A stretch of DNA of 64,000 bases from CBDFMG01 sp965221205 [NCBI: bacterium] (lineage in GTDB: Bacteria > SM23-31), in contig OZ244870.1 in NCBI GenBank assembly GCA_965221205.1, forward strand, positions 62,001 through 126,000, written 5' to 3'. Of the stretch, positions 9,524 to 18,157 are shown one piece after another. The first letter of the stretch is position 1. Every line of letters starts with the position of its first letter. The translations under genes and the position numbers were made by a program. A model generated the notes under the pieces. That model was not told where the DNA came from and searched no databases. It saw only the letters and a program-made list of their open reading frames with translations.

Positions 9524-10760
9524 ATGATCAAAAAAAAAGAAACTGCCGAGTCTTTACTCCATACAGACCTACCGTCCGTGGCGTCTGAACGAATGTACAG
9601 GCTTCCCACCCTATCTCTTCGGCAAAATAAATGCACTGAAAGATAAACTGCGCAGCGAGAGTGTCGACTTAATCGATCTGGCAATGGGAAATCCGAATGA
9701 TCCGACACCACAGCTCGTGGTTGATAAACTCTCTGAAGCTGCCGGCATAAAAACGAATCAGCGCTACTCTGTCTCGAAAGGGATCATCAACCTGCGAAAA
9801 AAGCTGGCAATATTTTATGAAAAACATTGGGATGTAGGTCTTGATCCGGAAAACAAGGTGATCGCAACAATAGGTTCAAAAGAAGGATTCAGCCATTTAT
9901 GTCTCGGTATTCTTGGACCGGGTGATGTGGCATTGACTCCTGCCCCCTATTTTCCGATTCATGTTTACTGCCCGGTCATAGCGAGTGCAAATGTGATCAG
10001 TGTGGAAATGAACGACGGGAACGAAGTGCTGCTCAGCAATATCGACCATATGTGCCGGACGGTATCACCCAAACCGAAAGTTCTGATTTTGAATTTTCCT
10101 CACAATCCGACAGCACAAACAGTTGAACTCGATTTTCTTGAAGAGATTGTGAAATTAGCCAATAAATACAGCTTTTATGTTATTCATGATTTTGCCTACG
10201 GTCTGACAACATTCGACGGATACCACGCTCCCAGTTTTCTCCAGGCACAGGGCGCCGAAGAGGTGGGTGTCGAATCGATCACCATGTTAAAGGGGTATAA
10301 CATGGCTGGCTGGCGTATCGGATTTGTTGTTGGAAATCCCGATATAATCAAAGTGCTCACCAGCATTAAAAGGTATTACGACTACGGTATTTTTCAGGCA
10401 ATTCAGATTGCGACGGTAATCGCTCTGCGCCACTGTGAAGAAAATATGAAGCGTCAGGCTGTAGTGTATGCGAAGCGGCGAGACTGTCTTCTTGACGAAC
10501 TCAACAAAGCCGGATGGCTCATTGAAAAACCAATAGCAACCATGTTTGTGTGGGCACAGATTCCTGAATCGTACCGGGAACTGGGATCTGTCAAATTCAC
10601 CGCAAATTGCATCGAAAAAGTCGAGGTCGCTGTCGCTCCGGGACTCGGATTCGGCGAAGAAGGTGAGGGGTATCTCCGCATTGCAGTCGTGGAGAACAAA
10701 GAACGGCTCCGACAGGCTGTCCGCCAGATCAAACGTGCTTTCCCCCTGTCTAACTCTTAA
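9524..10760 (+). CDS. Class I/II aminotransferase, with 1-nt frameshift near the 5' end
   Basis: The long frame from ATG 9684 starts in the middle of a conserved motif (LIDLAMGNPNDPTP), so the true start is upstream. Reading back, GKINALKDKLR is in this frame, while ERMYRLP lies in the neighbouring one. Removing one C from CCC at 9605-9607 gives MYRLPPYLFGKINALK, a normal family opening, and reaches ATG 9524. The body has FPHNPTAQ, the lysine region MLKGYNMAGWRIGF (pyridoxal-phosphate lysine) and a full C-terminus. It resembles the alanine/LL-diaminopimelate transaminase (AlaC/DapL) group; the substrate is uncertain. The frameshift may be a sequencing error because the rest is intact. Confidence 0.8.
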
Positions 10761-10805
10761 ATTTCTCTAATTTCATTGAATATTTCATATAATCAAATAT
10801 ATATA

Positions 10806-11198
10806 ATGGTAATATATTTTGCATATGGTTCCAATATGAATCCTCATCGGATGAAAAAAAGAGAGGTGTTTTTTACTCATAGAGGACGAGGAATTCTTAA
10901 GGGATACACACTAAAATTCAACAAAACTTCTTCGAAAAACACCAGCGAGGGATATGCGAATATTGTCCCTGAAGCAGATGCTATTGTTGAAGGGGTCATT
11001 TATACTATTAATGATGTAGGTTTATTAAATCTGGATAAATATGAGGGGTATCCTGAACACTACTTGAGAGAAATATTGCCGGTTAAAAATGATAGTGGCA
11101 ATTTAAGAAAGTGTGAAACATTTATTGCTCAACCAGATAAAATCAAAAACGGCTTAAAACCGTCAAAAGAATACTTTGGTCATTATATTAGAAGGTAA
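10806..11198 (+). CDS. Gamma-glutamylcyclotransferase-like (GGCT/AIG2) protein, C-terminus probably frameshifted
   Basis: The fold markers are YFAYGSNMNPHRM at the N-terminus (substrate-loop YGSNM) and the catalytic-acid region LDKYEGYP. The start at ATG 10806 is preferred over 10776 because family members begin just before the YGSN strand. These cytosolic enzymes release 5-oxoproline from gamma-glutamyl amino acids or peptides. The stop at 11198 cuts HYIRR, while the next frame continues LEGKDLLSEEYFRVLKNI, exactly the expected ending, so about 20 residues were lost to a 1-2 base indel near 11185. The core and catalytic residue are retained. It starts about 45 bases after the aminotransferase stop on the same strand. 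Confidence 0.8.
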   Translation: MVIYFAYGSNMNPHRMKKREVFFTHRGRGILKGYTLKFNKTSSKNTSEGYANIVPEADAIVEGVIYTINDVGLLNLDKYEGYPEHYLREILPVKNDSGNLRKCETFIAQPDKIKNGLKPSKEYFGHYIRR

Positions 11199-11351
11199 AG
11201 ACCTTCTCTCTGAGGAATATTTTAGAGTATTGAAAAATATTGTACCGCTGGATAATGTTGAATACGACATCTTGTGTTTCGGGATTTTTCTCATTATATT
11301 GGGTGGCTCATTTAATTAATATGACATTTACCACACAGTTTGGAAAAAATT

Positions 11352-11807
11352 ATGAATATTGTACTACCAATACTTTTTGCCTTTATTGCTGCTATAGGAA
11401 ATGCTCTCTTTGCAATCGGAAACAAGAAGACCGAAGGATTAGATAATCCATTTGTGTTTGTCGCGATCTGTACTGCTGCTGCTGTTATTCTTTCATTTGC
11501 AGCAATGCCGCTCTTCGGGCAGAGCAATTATGCAGACGCAATTAAGAATCACTGGGGCTGGGCTGCATTCAGTGGTCTGGGATTGTTTCTCACCAATGTC
11601 GGTTTTAATCTTTTGTACACCAAATATGGCGCCGGTTTTTATGTGCTTTATGCAGTCATAGCGATCATCACGACAGCACTCATTGTAGGACTTGCAGTAT
11701 TCAAAGAAACATACAACCTTTATCACTGGGTAGCATTTGCCTGTGCACTCGTCGCTATCATCCTCTTTTCGCTGGGTCAAGGCAGGGCATACGGCTCTGG
11801 ACCGTAG
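11352..11807 (+). CDS. Small EamA/SMR-like four-helix membrane protein
   Basis: About 150 residues with four hydrophobic segments (LPILFAFIAAIGNALFAIG, VFVAICTAAAVILSFAAM, FYVLYAVIAIITTALIVGLA, WVAFACALVAIILFSLG). The pattern, with FKETYNLYHW before the last helix, is like half-size drug/metabolite transporters (EamA or SMR superfamily). ATG 11352 is preferred to the TTG at 11340; no strong ribosome-binding site is seen. The final residues (GQGRAYGSGP) are encoded by a tRNA-like 3' fragment, so the original C-terminus was probably near SLGQ and has been altered by an insertion or rearrangement there. Confidence 0.6.
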   Translation: MNIVLPILFAFIAAIGNALFAIGNKKTEGLDNPFVFVAICTAAAVILSFAAMPLFGQSNYADAIKNHWGWAAFSGLGLFLTNVGFNLLYTKYGAGFYVLYAVIAIITTALIVGLAVFKETYNLYHWVAFACALVAIILFSLGQGRAYGSGP

Positions 11808-11835
11808 AATCGGGGTTCGATTCCTCTATGCGCTA
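11774..11835 (+). tRNA. 3' fragment of a tRNA gene (tRNA-Gln-CTG-like), probable att scar
   Basis: TACGG/CCGTA (11790-11794 / 11802-11806) forms a perfect anticodon stem around the loop CTCTGGA, giving anticodon CTG (Gln). GGGG-TTCGATT-CCTC follows as a T-arm with one weak pair, then ATGCGCTA as the 3' acceptor strand. No matching 5' acceptor strand (AGCGCAT) or proper D-arm lies upstream, so only the 3' part is present. A terminator follows 14 bases later. Such 3' tRNA fragments are classical scars of tyrosine-integrase insertion, and an integrase tail lies 430 bases downstream. It is not expected to give a functional tRNA. Confidence 0.45.
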
Positions 11836-11848
11836 CTATATTATAAAC

Positions 11849-11879
11849 AAGGACTTAGATTGATTTCTGAGTCCTTTTT
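11849..11879 (+). terminator. Rho-independent terminator after tRNA-like fragment
   Basis: AAGGACTTAGA (11849-11859) pairs with TCTGAGTCCTT (11866-11876), 11 bp with one G-T pair, and is followed by TTT. Confidence 0.75.
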
Positions 11880-12260
11880 ATTTATGTATAAATATTATTC
11901 CCAACACACATCAACATTTTAGCTACAGAAAATGAAAAGCAATATAAATGAATTAAATCAAAGAGTTTTCATTTTAGAAAAGGATAAAAAGAAATAAAAG
12001 ATGGGAAGAGAAAATATTATTTTTATTATAGTATTTTCGATATTGATATTCCACTTTGTACGGAAAAAGGATATAGATATGTTAATAGTTCATCGGATTG
12101 CTGTTAGAATTATCATGGTTTTTAGCACAGTAAACAATAAAAATAAAATGAATTAGATTAAGGATTGATTTGTTTAACCAAGTATACAATCACGTATATT
12201 AAAAATCAACATAACTAATATTTGTTATAATGTCAATGACCGCTAAAGAAATTAATATCG
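11880..12260. other. AT-rich stretch with two very small possible ORFs
   Basis: Very AT-rich. A 21-codon ORF at 11931-11996 (MKSNINELNQRVFILEKDKKK) could be a coiled-coil fragment. A 51-codon ORF at 12001-12156 has one hydrophobic segment (IIFIIVFSILIFHFV). Neither has a clear ribosome-binding site. They may be leftovers of an integrated element. Nothing else is recognised. Confidence 0.3.
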
Positions 12261-12393
12261 TTATATAGCAATTTTATTAATTGCATTATTTGTATGGATA
12301 TACTCACTCTCCAAGTGGGAATAGCGCATTGTTGTTTTAATATTTGAATGACCAAGTATTTGCTGTAAATAAGCCAAATCATAACTCCAAAAG
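12261..12393 (-). pseudogene. C-terminal remnant of a tyrosine recombinase (phage-type integrase)
   Basis: The minus-strand frame ending with TAA at 12261 reads SYDLAYLQQILGHSNIK, then TTMRYSHLESEYIHTNNAI. This is the box II end of XerC/D-like integrases: LGH, the IxTTxxY pattern and the nucleophile tyrosine in RYSHL. The rest (R and HxxR boxes) is absent upstream, so only about 40 residues remain. The frame is too short to appear as a long ORF. Together with the nearby tRNA 3' fragment it marks a decayed integrative element. Confidence 0.75.
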
Positions 12394-12396
12394 CAA

Positions 12397-12651
12397 TTGA
12401 AAAAGATTCAAACAGCATATGCTGAAAATGTTGGGATTGGAAAAGTCGGAATATTTTCAAACAAAATGAAAGAGATCATATCAATAGTGGAAAAATTTCA
12501 TGCCGATCGGTCTGCAACAATATTAATAGATGGTGAAACCGGAACGGGAAAGGAAATTATTGCCCGTATGATACATTATGGTAAAGGAGACGTTACTACA
12601 CCTTTTATTCCGATTAACTGTTCTGAACTCCTACGCCCCATAAATCTTTAA
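12397..12651 (+). pseudogene. Fragment of a sigma-54 (NtrC-type) AAA+ activator
   Basis: An 84-codon frame contains FSNKMKEIISIVEKF, the Walker A motif GETGTGKEIIARMIH and PFIPINCSEL, the N-terminal third of the sigma-54 interaction AAA+ domain. It stops directly after CSELL with an unrelated tail, so Walker B, the GAFTGA loop and the DNA-binding domain are all missing. No regulator can be made from this. It was probably broken by the same rearrangements that left the integrase and IS remnants. Confidence 0.8.
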
Positions 12652-12692
12652 TCTTTTAAAGCATTTCATATTTTCAATAATTAAATTAATAC

Positions 12693-12749
12693 TTGACTTT
12701 TAGTAAAAACTTTCGTACTATTAGTATTAATAATACGAAAGTTTTTACT
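12693..12749 (+). promoter_or_regulatory. Promoter overlapped by a perfect 16-bp inverted repeat (putative autoregulatory operator)
   Basis: TTGACT at 12693-12698 and TACTAT at 12716-12721 (17-base spacer) form a candidate promoter. AGTAAAAACTTTCGTA (12702-12717) is the exact reverse complement of TACGAAAGTTTTTACT (12734-12749), separated by 16 bases. The left arm fills the -35/-10 spacer and the right arm ends just before the ribosome-binding site TGGGAGG. A dimeric DNA-binding protein here would block transcription, and the RNA hairpin could also affect translation. The gene product just downstream is the obvious candidate ligand (inference). Confidence 0.65.
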
Positions 12750-12762
12750 TTGGGAGGTTTTA

Positions 12763-13218
12763 ATGAAATATCATACTATTGAAATTGATGAAGAGGTTTG
12801 GGGACTTTTGCAAAAGAAGGCAAAACCGTTTGTTGACTCACCTAATACTGTTCTAAGAGAATTACTTGGAAAAGAAAATTACCAAGTTATAAATAAAAAT
12901 CTGAATATTCCTTTTACTAGCTTTTTTCAAGTACCATATAAAATTCCTGCAGCATTAGAATATACACTGAGAATGATATATTTAGTTAAGCATGGAGGCT
13001 TTTCAAGAAATGATGCAACTAATAACATTGCTAAAGAATTAAAAATCAGACCGCAATCAGTAATAGACAAATATTGTAGACAACTTAACAAAAAGGCTTA
13101 TGAAGTAGATAGATTATTATCACAAAACAATTGTTCGGAATTCAGATCTATCCTTATAAAAAATTTTCCAAATTTTTCAAATGATATTGATGATTTTTTT
13201 AGAGACTTAAAATGGTGA
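12763..13218 (+). CDS. Small protein with SeqA-N-like dimerisation domain, likely DNA-binding
   Basis: A 151-residue protein. The first 35 residues (MKYHTIEIDEEVWGLLQKK, then SPNTVLRELLG) follow the pattern of the SeqA N-terminal domain and of similar ribbon-helix-helix-type openings: a beta strand, EVWxLLQKKA, and TPNxVLRxLLG. The middle (KHGGFSRNDATNNIAKELK, SVIDKYCRQLNKKA) looks like a helix-turn-helix-type helical domain. Such N-termini are common in small regulators and nuclease-linked proteins. TGGGAGG gives a strong ribosome-binding site for ATG 12763. A perfect inverted repeat sits over its promoter. The next ORF overlaps its stop by 7 bases, so it was once first in an operon now cut by an IS remnant. 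Confidence 0.65.
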   Translation: MKYHTIEIDEEVWGLLQKKAKPFVDSPNTVLRELLGKENYQVINKNLNIPFTSFFQVPYKIPAALEYTLRMIYLVKHGGFSRNDATNNIAKELKIRPQSVIDKYCRQLNKKAYEVDRLLSQNNCSEFRSILIKNFPNFSNDIDDFFRDLKW

Positions 13219-13298
13219 TCAAGGATGGAAAAATTGTGAACCTTACAAAGGACGAAGGTCTGACAAGTCTTTGGGAGTTATATTATACTAAAAGGTAA
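13212..13298 (+). CDS. 28-codon ORF coupled to the SeqA-N-like gene, probably truncated
   Basis: ATG 13212 lies inside the last codons of the preceding gene (ATGGTGA), a typical translational coupling. The frame reads MVIKDGKIVNLTKDEGLTSL, then WELYYTKR and stop. It ends 58 bases before the terminal repeat of an IS3 remnant. It may be the start of a larger partner gene lost to rearrangement. No family recognised. Confidence 0.35.
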   Translation: MVIKDGKIVNLTKDEGLTSLWELYYTKR

Positions 13299-13356
13299 TT
13301 ATGTTATTTCCTGACCACGTGTCATAATGTATCCGGCAAGGAAGCTGATGACGTAA

Positions 13357-13890
13357 TGACCTGCCCCCTAATGTTTGGGCCATTTTTTAAGTTAGTCAAT
13401 TCATCGATATATTCATTGTTGTATTATCCATTTGCCTTGAGACCGAATCCGGTGGTATAACGGCCTCGGGGGCGGGTGGCCGGTATCCGAGAGGGCACTA
13501 TGCGGTCTTCTAATGATTATACTCATTTCGCCAGCGTTCCACAAGCACTTTTGCTTCGTGTACTGTATTGAAGATTTCCCGATTGAGCACCTCATCACGC
13601 AGTTTGCCATTGAACGACTCAATATACCCGTTCTCCCATGGACATCCCGGTTCAATATACAAGGCTTTTACCCCCCAGGCGCGTAAGCCATGTCCGGACG
13701 ACTGCGTGAGCAGTGAACTCTGTGCCATTATCACTCCTCAGGTGGATCGGAACTCCCCGGCGGACAAACAAACCGGACAAACACTCCAGGACATCTGCAT
13801 GTGTCAACCTGCATCCCAGCACAATCGCCAGACACTCCCGACTGTGTTCATCCAGATCTGTTCTGATGTGTAATCCCTACGTGCCATTGA
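13357..13890 (-). mobile_element. IS3-family insertion sequence remnant (orfB 3' half and one terminal repeat)
   Basis: The minus strand encodes the C-terminal part of an IS3-type OrfB DDE transposase: TDLDEHSRECLAI, the second aspartate in RSDNGTEF, then YIEPGCPWENGYIESFNGKL with the catalytic glutamate, and RPHSALGYRPPAPEA spread over frames. One extra G in a G6 run breaks the frame before VKALYIEPG, and two more shifts break the end. TGACCTGCCCCCTAATG at 13357-13373 looks like an IS3-family terminal repeat. The orfA side and the other end are missing, so the element cannot move by itself. Confidence 0.75.
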
Positions 13891-14410
13891 CCTTGCTCCT
13901 TGCTTTCAAAAATATTCACTATATTAATAGAATATTATAAAACTTTCGTTTTTTAATTTAAAGTTGCAATTTTCGACGGAATACGCCTGTTAGTTAAAAT
14001 GGAATCCGCCATGTACATTTTTCAATTGTTCCAGATGAGAAACATTCGATTTCCCATACATATAACACTGAATAATCCAATCAATAAGTTATCGGGACCT
14101 CAAATCTCAGTGCTAAAAACAGCATCAGAATGATTCAATTTTCCTATCGGACTTGATGTCGATGAGATGAATCGTACTGTGATGTACTGTAATTCTCCAA
14201 AAAGAACGGCGAGTTTCACCCTGCAGGCTTACAAAAAGGTGTAGCATGTGCTCATGCTACCACAGTAGGTGTCACAGATTGTTTGGCAAACTTTTGAAGT
14301 ACAGTAGTGTGTAACAAATAACTTTTATGACGATAATTTATATAAAGAGGTTTTCAATACGTACAATATCGAGCATTATTTATAGATTTACATTAGAACA
14401 GATGATTGTA
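13891..14410. other. Spacer without recognisable gene
   Basis: No ORF with family resemblance. An AAAACTTTCGTTTTTTAA string near 13940 resembles one arm of the 12702 inverted repeat but has no partner. The only structured element is the hairpin at 14241-14260. Confidence 0.5.
14233..14260 (-). terminator. Candidate minus-strand terminator of the surface-glycan operon
   Basis: A perfect 8-bp hairpin GTAGCATG/CATGCTAC with a 4-base loop at 14241-14260. On the minus strand it is followed by ACC and five T. It lies about 150 bases past the stop of the last gene of the operon (14411). Confidence 0.5.
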
Positions 14411-15604
14411 TTAAGAATAAAATCCCTTTAAACACCGGATAATATTCATTTGGTTCTTTTTTGAGAGACAAGGGTAATTTGGGAGATTGACAACGGTTTT
14501 GGATAGAGTATCAGCATGAAGAAATTCACACTTTTTGTATTCTCTGTAAGCAGGTAAATTAGGAACAGCATAGTCAAATAATACACCACAATCTATCCCT
14601 CTGTTTTTCAGATAATCAATGAGTATATCTCTATTTTTAACACGAATTACGTAATGAGAATACGTTGCACCTGCTTTGATTGGGGGAAGTTGTATATATT
14701 TAATATGGTGTAAATGATCGTGATATGTTTGCGCAATTATCATACGTTGATCCAATATTACATCTATTTTTTTTAATTGTTCCAATCCAATTCTTGCCTG
14801 AATTTGGGTTAAATGGCCTTTAAAATCATCAGGCATATCAATAATGTTATCATCATAATATTTGATAAACCTGTTTAAAAGTCTTGTTTTGTCGGATAGA
14901 AACTTCGTCATTGCATAAACTGGACTTGTTAATCCGTAATAACTTGAAACCATATAGACTGCCCAATGCAATTCCCTTATCAACCCCGGTTTATTGAAAC
15001 ATTTATCCCGATAGTTTTTGACTAAAGAAAAATATTCTTGATTGTTTGTTGTGGCAATTCCTCCCTGTAAAGAACATAACTGTTTACCGAGATTCATACC
15101 ATAAAATGCGAAGTCACCCTCATTGCTGACGAGCTTATTTGAGTCATGCGTTCCAAAAGCTAAAGCACAGTCTTGGATAATGAGAATTTCTTTTGAAATG
15201 GATGCACGAAGTTTCTTTACATTTTCACTATCTATCGGATAGCCGAAAAGATTTGTAATAACTATAGCTTTTGTTTTATCAGTTACTTTTTTTAAAATAT
15301 CATCAAAGATCATATTGAAATCATAATCACTAACCTCAACAAAAACGGGAATATTATTCGATGCAACTATTGCATTTGGAACCACAATGCAGGTATACGA
15401 CGGCAGGATAATTTCTGAGTTTGCAATATCTAAAGCTTTTAATATAGCGAATAATGCACTTCGACCGTACTGAAATGACAAAGCAAACTTTGAATCAAAA
15501 GTACGAGCGAATTCCTGTTCGAAAGTTTGTAAATCATTTCTCCAGAATGCAAACGCAGCTGTGAATTCTTTTTTTGAAAAATACGGTTTTAAACGTGGAA
15601 TCAT
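14411..15604 (-). CDS. DegT/DnrJ/EryC1-type PLP aminotransferase
   Basis: 397 residues, normal family length. The DegT/DnrJ/EryC1/StrS pattern is visible: LSFQYGRSALFAILKAL for cofactor phosphate binding, LPSYTCIVVPNAI, the ring-binding aspartate in QDCA (D145) and the Schiff-base lysine in GMNLGKQL (K174), although the usual S-F-x-x-x-K-x-L is altered. These enzymes aminate nucleotide-linked keto sugars in the cytoplasm. It is the last gene of a minus-strand operon with a polysaccharide deacetylase and a GNAT acetyltransferase, which fits synthesis of an acylamino sugar of a surface glycan. The sugar is unknown. Confidence 0.85.
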   Translation of the reverse strand: MIPRLKPYFSKKEFTAAFAFWRNDLQTFEQEFARTFDSKFALSFQYGRSALFAILKALDIANSEIILPSYTCIVVPNAIVASNNIPVFVEVSDYDFNMIFDDILKKVTDKTKAIVITNLFGYPIDSENVKKLRASISKEILIIQDCALAFGTHDSNKLVSNEGDFAFYGMNLGKQLCSLQGGIATTNNQEYFSLVKNYRDKCFNKPGLIRELHWAVYMVSSYYGLTSPVYAMTKFLSDKTRLLNRFIKYYDDNIIDMPDDFKGHLTQIQARIGLEQLKKIDVILDQRMIIAQTYHDHLHHIKYIQLPPIKAGATYSHYVIRVKNRDILIDYLKNRGIDCGVLFDYAVPNLPAYREYKKCEFLHADTLSKTVVNLPNYPCLSKKNQMNIIRCLKGFYS

Positions 15605-15612
15605 TAGTGATA

Positions 15613-16554
15613 TTATTTGTTCCCGGAAAGAAATTGTGCTACGGCTTCTTTCATTGTAAGTATATCAAAATCAATTGAAAACTGTTTGAATATTTCTTCA
15701 AACATATCCAATTTTCGGGGAAGATTCATATACAGACATTTGGGAATATATCCTTTATTCTTCGAACGATCAAGAATATCCGGCAAAAAATCGGTCTTTT
15801 TGTTGCACAACTCTGCGAGATGAAGCGAAAAGTTCACCATTTTCTGATTTTTAATGAATCTATAAAACGTATTGAAATAAAGCATTCCATATTCGAATAT
15901 CATTGTACCAAAAAAAGGAAACCGTAGAAATGATGTGGTTGATAAAGGATATACACATATGTCATTTTTTACGCCATTGCTATCAGATGAAACTACATGA
16001 ATTTTGCTCGGAAAAAATATATTAGAAATTGGACCCATTGTCGTCCGTTGAGATTTTGAGGACAAATTTCGGGTAGACAAATAATGCATTAATTTTGCAG
16101 CAGGCATCACAGTTGTTGGAAATATTGAACTGTCATATAAATAGTTTTTTTCCGATAATATTTGAATCGTCTCTCTATCAATATTCCAACCAGGAGCACG
16201 GAAACCGGAGATATTTACGCCGATATTTGATTTTATTACTTTTTCATTTTCTTCAATTTCATGCAATTTTTGTTCTTTTGACAATAAATGGAAGCCTTGT
16301 TCATGATTCATCGTATGATTGGCTATTTCATGGCCGGCATCATGTATTTTTTTAAGTATTTCAATATTTTTTGAGTTTTGAGAATGATGAAGGTCTTTAC
16401 CAACAATGAAAAATGTTGCGTAAATATTGAACTGTCTGAATATATCGAGAAATCTTTCAAGTCCATTGTGAAATGTGTCATCACGTACATCATGCTCTGG
16501 GAACAAAGAACTGACAGTGTCAACATCAATTGTGATAGATAAGAATTTATTCAT
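15613..16554 (-). CDS. Polysaccharide deacetylase (NodB homology, carbohydrate esterase 4-like)
   Basis: 313 residues. NodB motifs: SITIDVD (D10, D12), GHEIANHTMNH (metal histidines near 80 and 84), GFRAPGW and FSLHLAEL at the position of the last motif. There is no signal peptide, so it probably acts on a cytoplasmic or lipid-linked intermediate. It resembles DUF3473/PEP-CTERM-locus-type deacetylases in layout. It overlaps the GNAT gene by 8 bases and is 8 bases from the aminotransferase gene, so the three form a tight operon. Confidence 0.85.
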   Translation of the reverse strand: MNKFLSITIDVDTVSSLFPEHDVRDDTFHNGLERFLDIFRQFNIYATFFIVGKDLHHSQNSKNIEILKKIHDAGHEIANHTMNHEQGFHLLSKEQKLHEIEENEKVIKSNIGVNISGFRAPGWNIDRETIQILSEKNYLYDSSIFPTTVMPAAKLMHYLSTRNLSSKSQRTTMGPISNIFFPSKIHVVSSDSNGVKNDICVYPLSTTSFLRFPFFGTMIFEYGMLYFNTFYRFIKNQKMVNFSLHLAELCNKKTDFLPDILDRSKNKGYIPKCLYMNLPRKLDMFEEIFKQFSIDFDILTMKEAVAQFLSGNK

Positions 16555-17194
16555 TATTATTCACGTCCAATGTATGCTCAAGAATGTTAGTTACATCAAG
16601 TTCCCAAATTACCCACTCTCTGTTCATTAAGGAAAATCTATTGATGATCTTACATCCCATCTTTTCATACATATTATTTGCAATATTGTTATTTGCAAGC
16701 ACTTTTGTTGTATACTTTTTTATTCCAAAGTGTGAAAAATGTTCTGAGGCAGCTCTTACAAGTTTTTTCCCAATTTTTTTGCCGCGAAAAGTTTTGTCAA
16801 CCGCAATAAATACCAGTTCGGCTTTACCCTTTTCAGTCTTTTCATCCTGTTTGAAAATAGTAATGATTAATTGAATCGTCTCTTGAAATGTTTTAATGCT
16901 TGATAATATTCGTCTTACTGATAAAATGAAACCCAGAAAAAAATTCTTAAAAAATATCTGCCGGATAAAACGCGATGAATCAGTTGCAATAGTTACAAAA
17001 CCTGCAACCTGACCGTCTTCAATAATTAATAGAGTGGTTCCATTGTTGGATTTGAGCGATCCGGTGTAAAACACCTTTTCGAGAAACTTTTTTCCGAGTG
17101 AAGGAAGATAATCATCCGCCAGAGATTCCTGGTGGATACGAGCGACATCTTTGACATGGTGGGAGTCCATTTCGCATGCGGTAGTCATGATCAA
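16547..17194 (-). CDS. GNAT-family N-acetyltransferase
   Basis: 215 residues with the GNAT core: FIAVDKTFRGKKIGKKLVRA carries the acetyl-CoA pyrophosphate loop RGKKIGKKL, followed by NNNIANNMYEKMGCK (motif B). A hydrophobic insert near the middle is unusual. In context it would acetylate an amino sugar made by the neighbouring aminotransferase (inference). It overlaps the deacetylase gene by 8 bases. Confidence 0.8.
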   Translation of the reverse strand: MIMTTACEMDSHHVKDVARIHQESLADDYLPSLGKKFLEKVFYTGSLKSNNGTTLLIIEDGQVAGFVTIATDSSRFIRQIFFKNFFLGFILSVRRILSSIKTFQETIQLIITIFKQDEKTEKGKAELVFIAVDKTFRGKKIGKKLVRAASEHFSHFGIKKYTTKVLANNNIANNMYEKMGCKIINRFSLMNREWVIWELDVTNILEHTLDVNNNE

Positions 17195-17261
17195 TCAGGT
17201 TATTTTGTTTCTCGATGTTCTTTGATTTATACTCATTGATGCATTAATACTGAATTCTACA

Positions 17262-18118
17262 CTACGTACAGGTCTTTTTAGTCAGCTGCATCGTCAGTAT
17301 AAAATTACACGCGATAAACGGTAAAAAGTTGAATGGGAATAGTCTGTGTTTGACTAATGTGAACTCTTTTTTTAACTCATCCACTACCTTTTTCGCAGTG
17401 TTGCAGTGTTCAATTTTGACTGCTTTTCCGTAATCGAAATTGAATCTCTTTGAAAAAATTCTTTCGGTCGTAAACTTCCTTCCCATATTCCAGGCAAAAC
17501 CACCTTCGCAGGGGAGACCCACGTAGCAGCTACTACTTACATTCAATATTCTCGACACCTCACTCAACGCATCCTCGAGGTAGTGTATATGCTCCAACAT
17601 ATAAATGGAAAACGCTATATCGATCTTCTCACTCTTAATAGGAAGATTACAAGCATCAGCCTGGATCAACATCGGCTGCGGGTATTTTTCTCGTATTTTC
17701 TGCAGCGATTCAATATCCCTATCCATCCCGATCAGCGATTCCCGTTTCTCGATATACTCATAATGAGCACCGTCCCCACAGCCGATATCGACGACCCATT
17801 CCACATCAGGCTGCGTATTGAACCACTCAGTGATCTGTTTATGCCCTGAGTGCTGTACTCTATGCAACACAGGTTTGTCATAAATGCCCGTTAGAATGTG
17901 AGTATGTACCTCCTGGTAGCGCAGATAATCCGGATCAGAATACATTTCTGGAATGGGCCTGTTCAATGGAACGACCATCTGAATAATTTCGTCATCGGTA
18001 ATAGGGTAATCTCTTTTGCATTTTGTGCATGAAAGCGATTTTTTCCAATATTGTGAATGATTTCCAGACCATCCCATACAGGACATCTTAGCACTTTGAG
18101 AGTACCCTCGCGTATCAT
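17262..18118 (-). CDS. SAM-dependent methyltransferase with N-terminal zinc-finger-like segment, probable 5' frameshift
   Basis: The class I methyltransferase core is clear: VVDIGCGDGAHYEYI (SAM loop), LIGMDRD, LIQADACNLPI and an LEHIHYLEDALSEV segment. The frame open from ATG 18086 starts within a cysteine segment (SLSCTKCKRDYPI). Upstream in another frame, ATG 18118, preceded by AAGAAGGCG, gives MIREGTLKVLRCPV, the normal opening of a Trm112-like C-P-x-C zinc ribbon found before such methyltransferases. One indel near 18080 would join them. It is part of the minus-strand glycan operon; the target is unknown. Confidence 0.75.
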
Positions 18119-18157
18119 CAGTTTCGCCTTCTTCAGTGTGTTGAAATATATCTTTTA

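Noticed and set aside
13568-13940. Plus-strand ORFs at 13568-13873 and 13713-13940
   Set aside because: They are antisense shadows of the IS3 transposase remnant.
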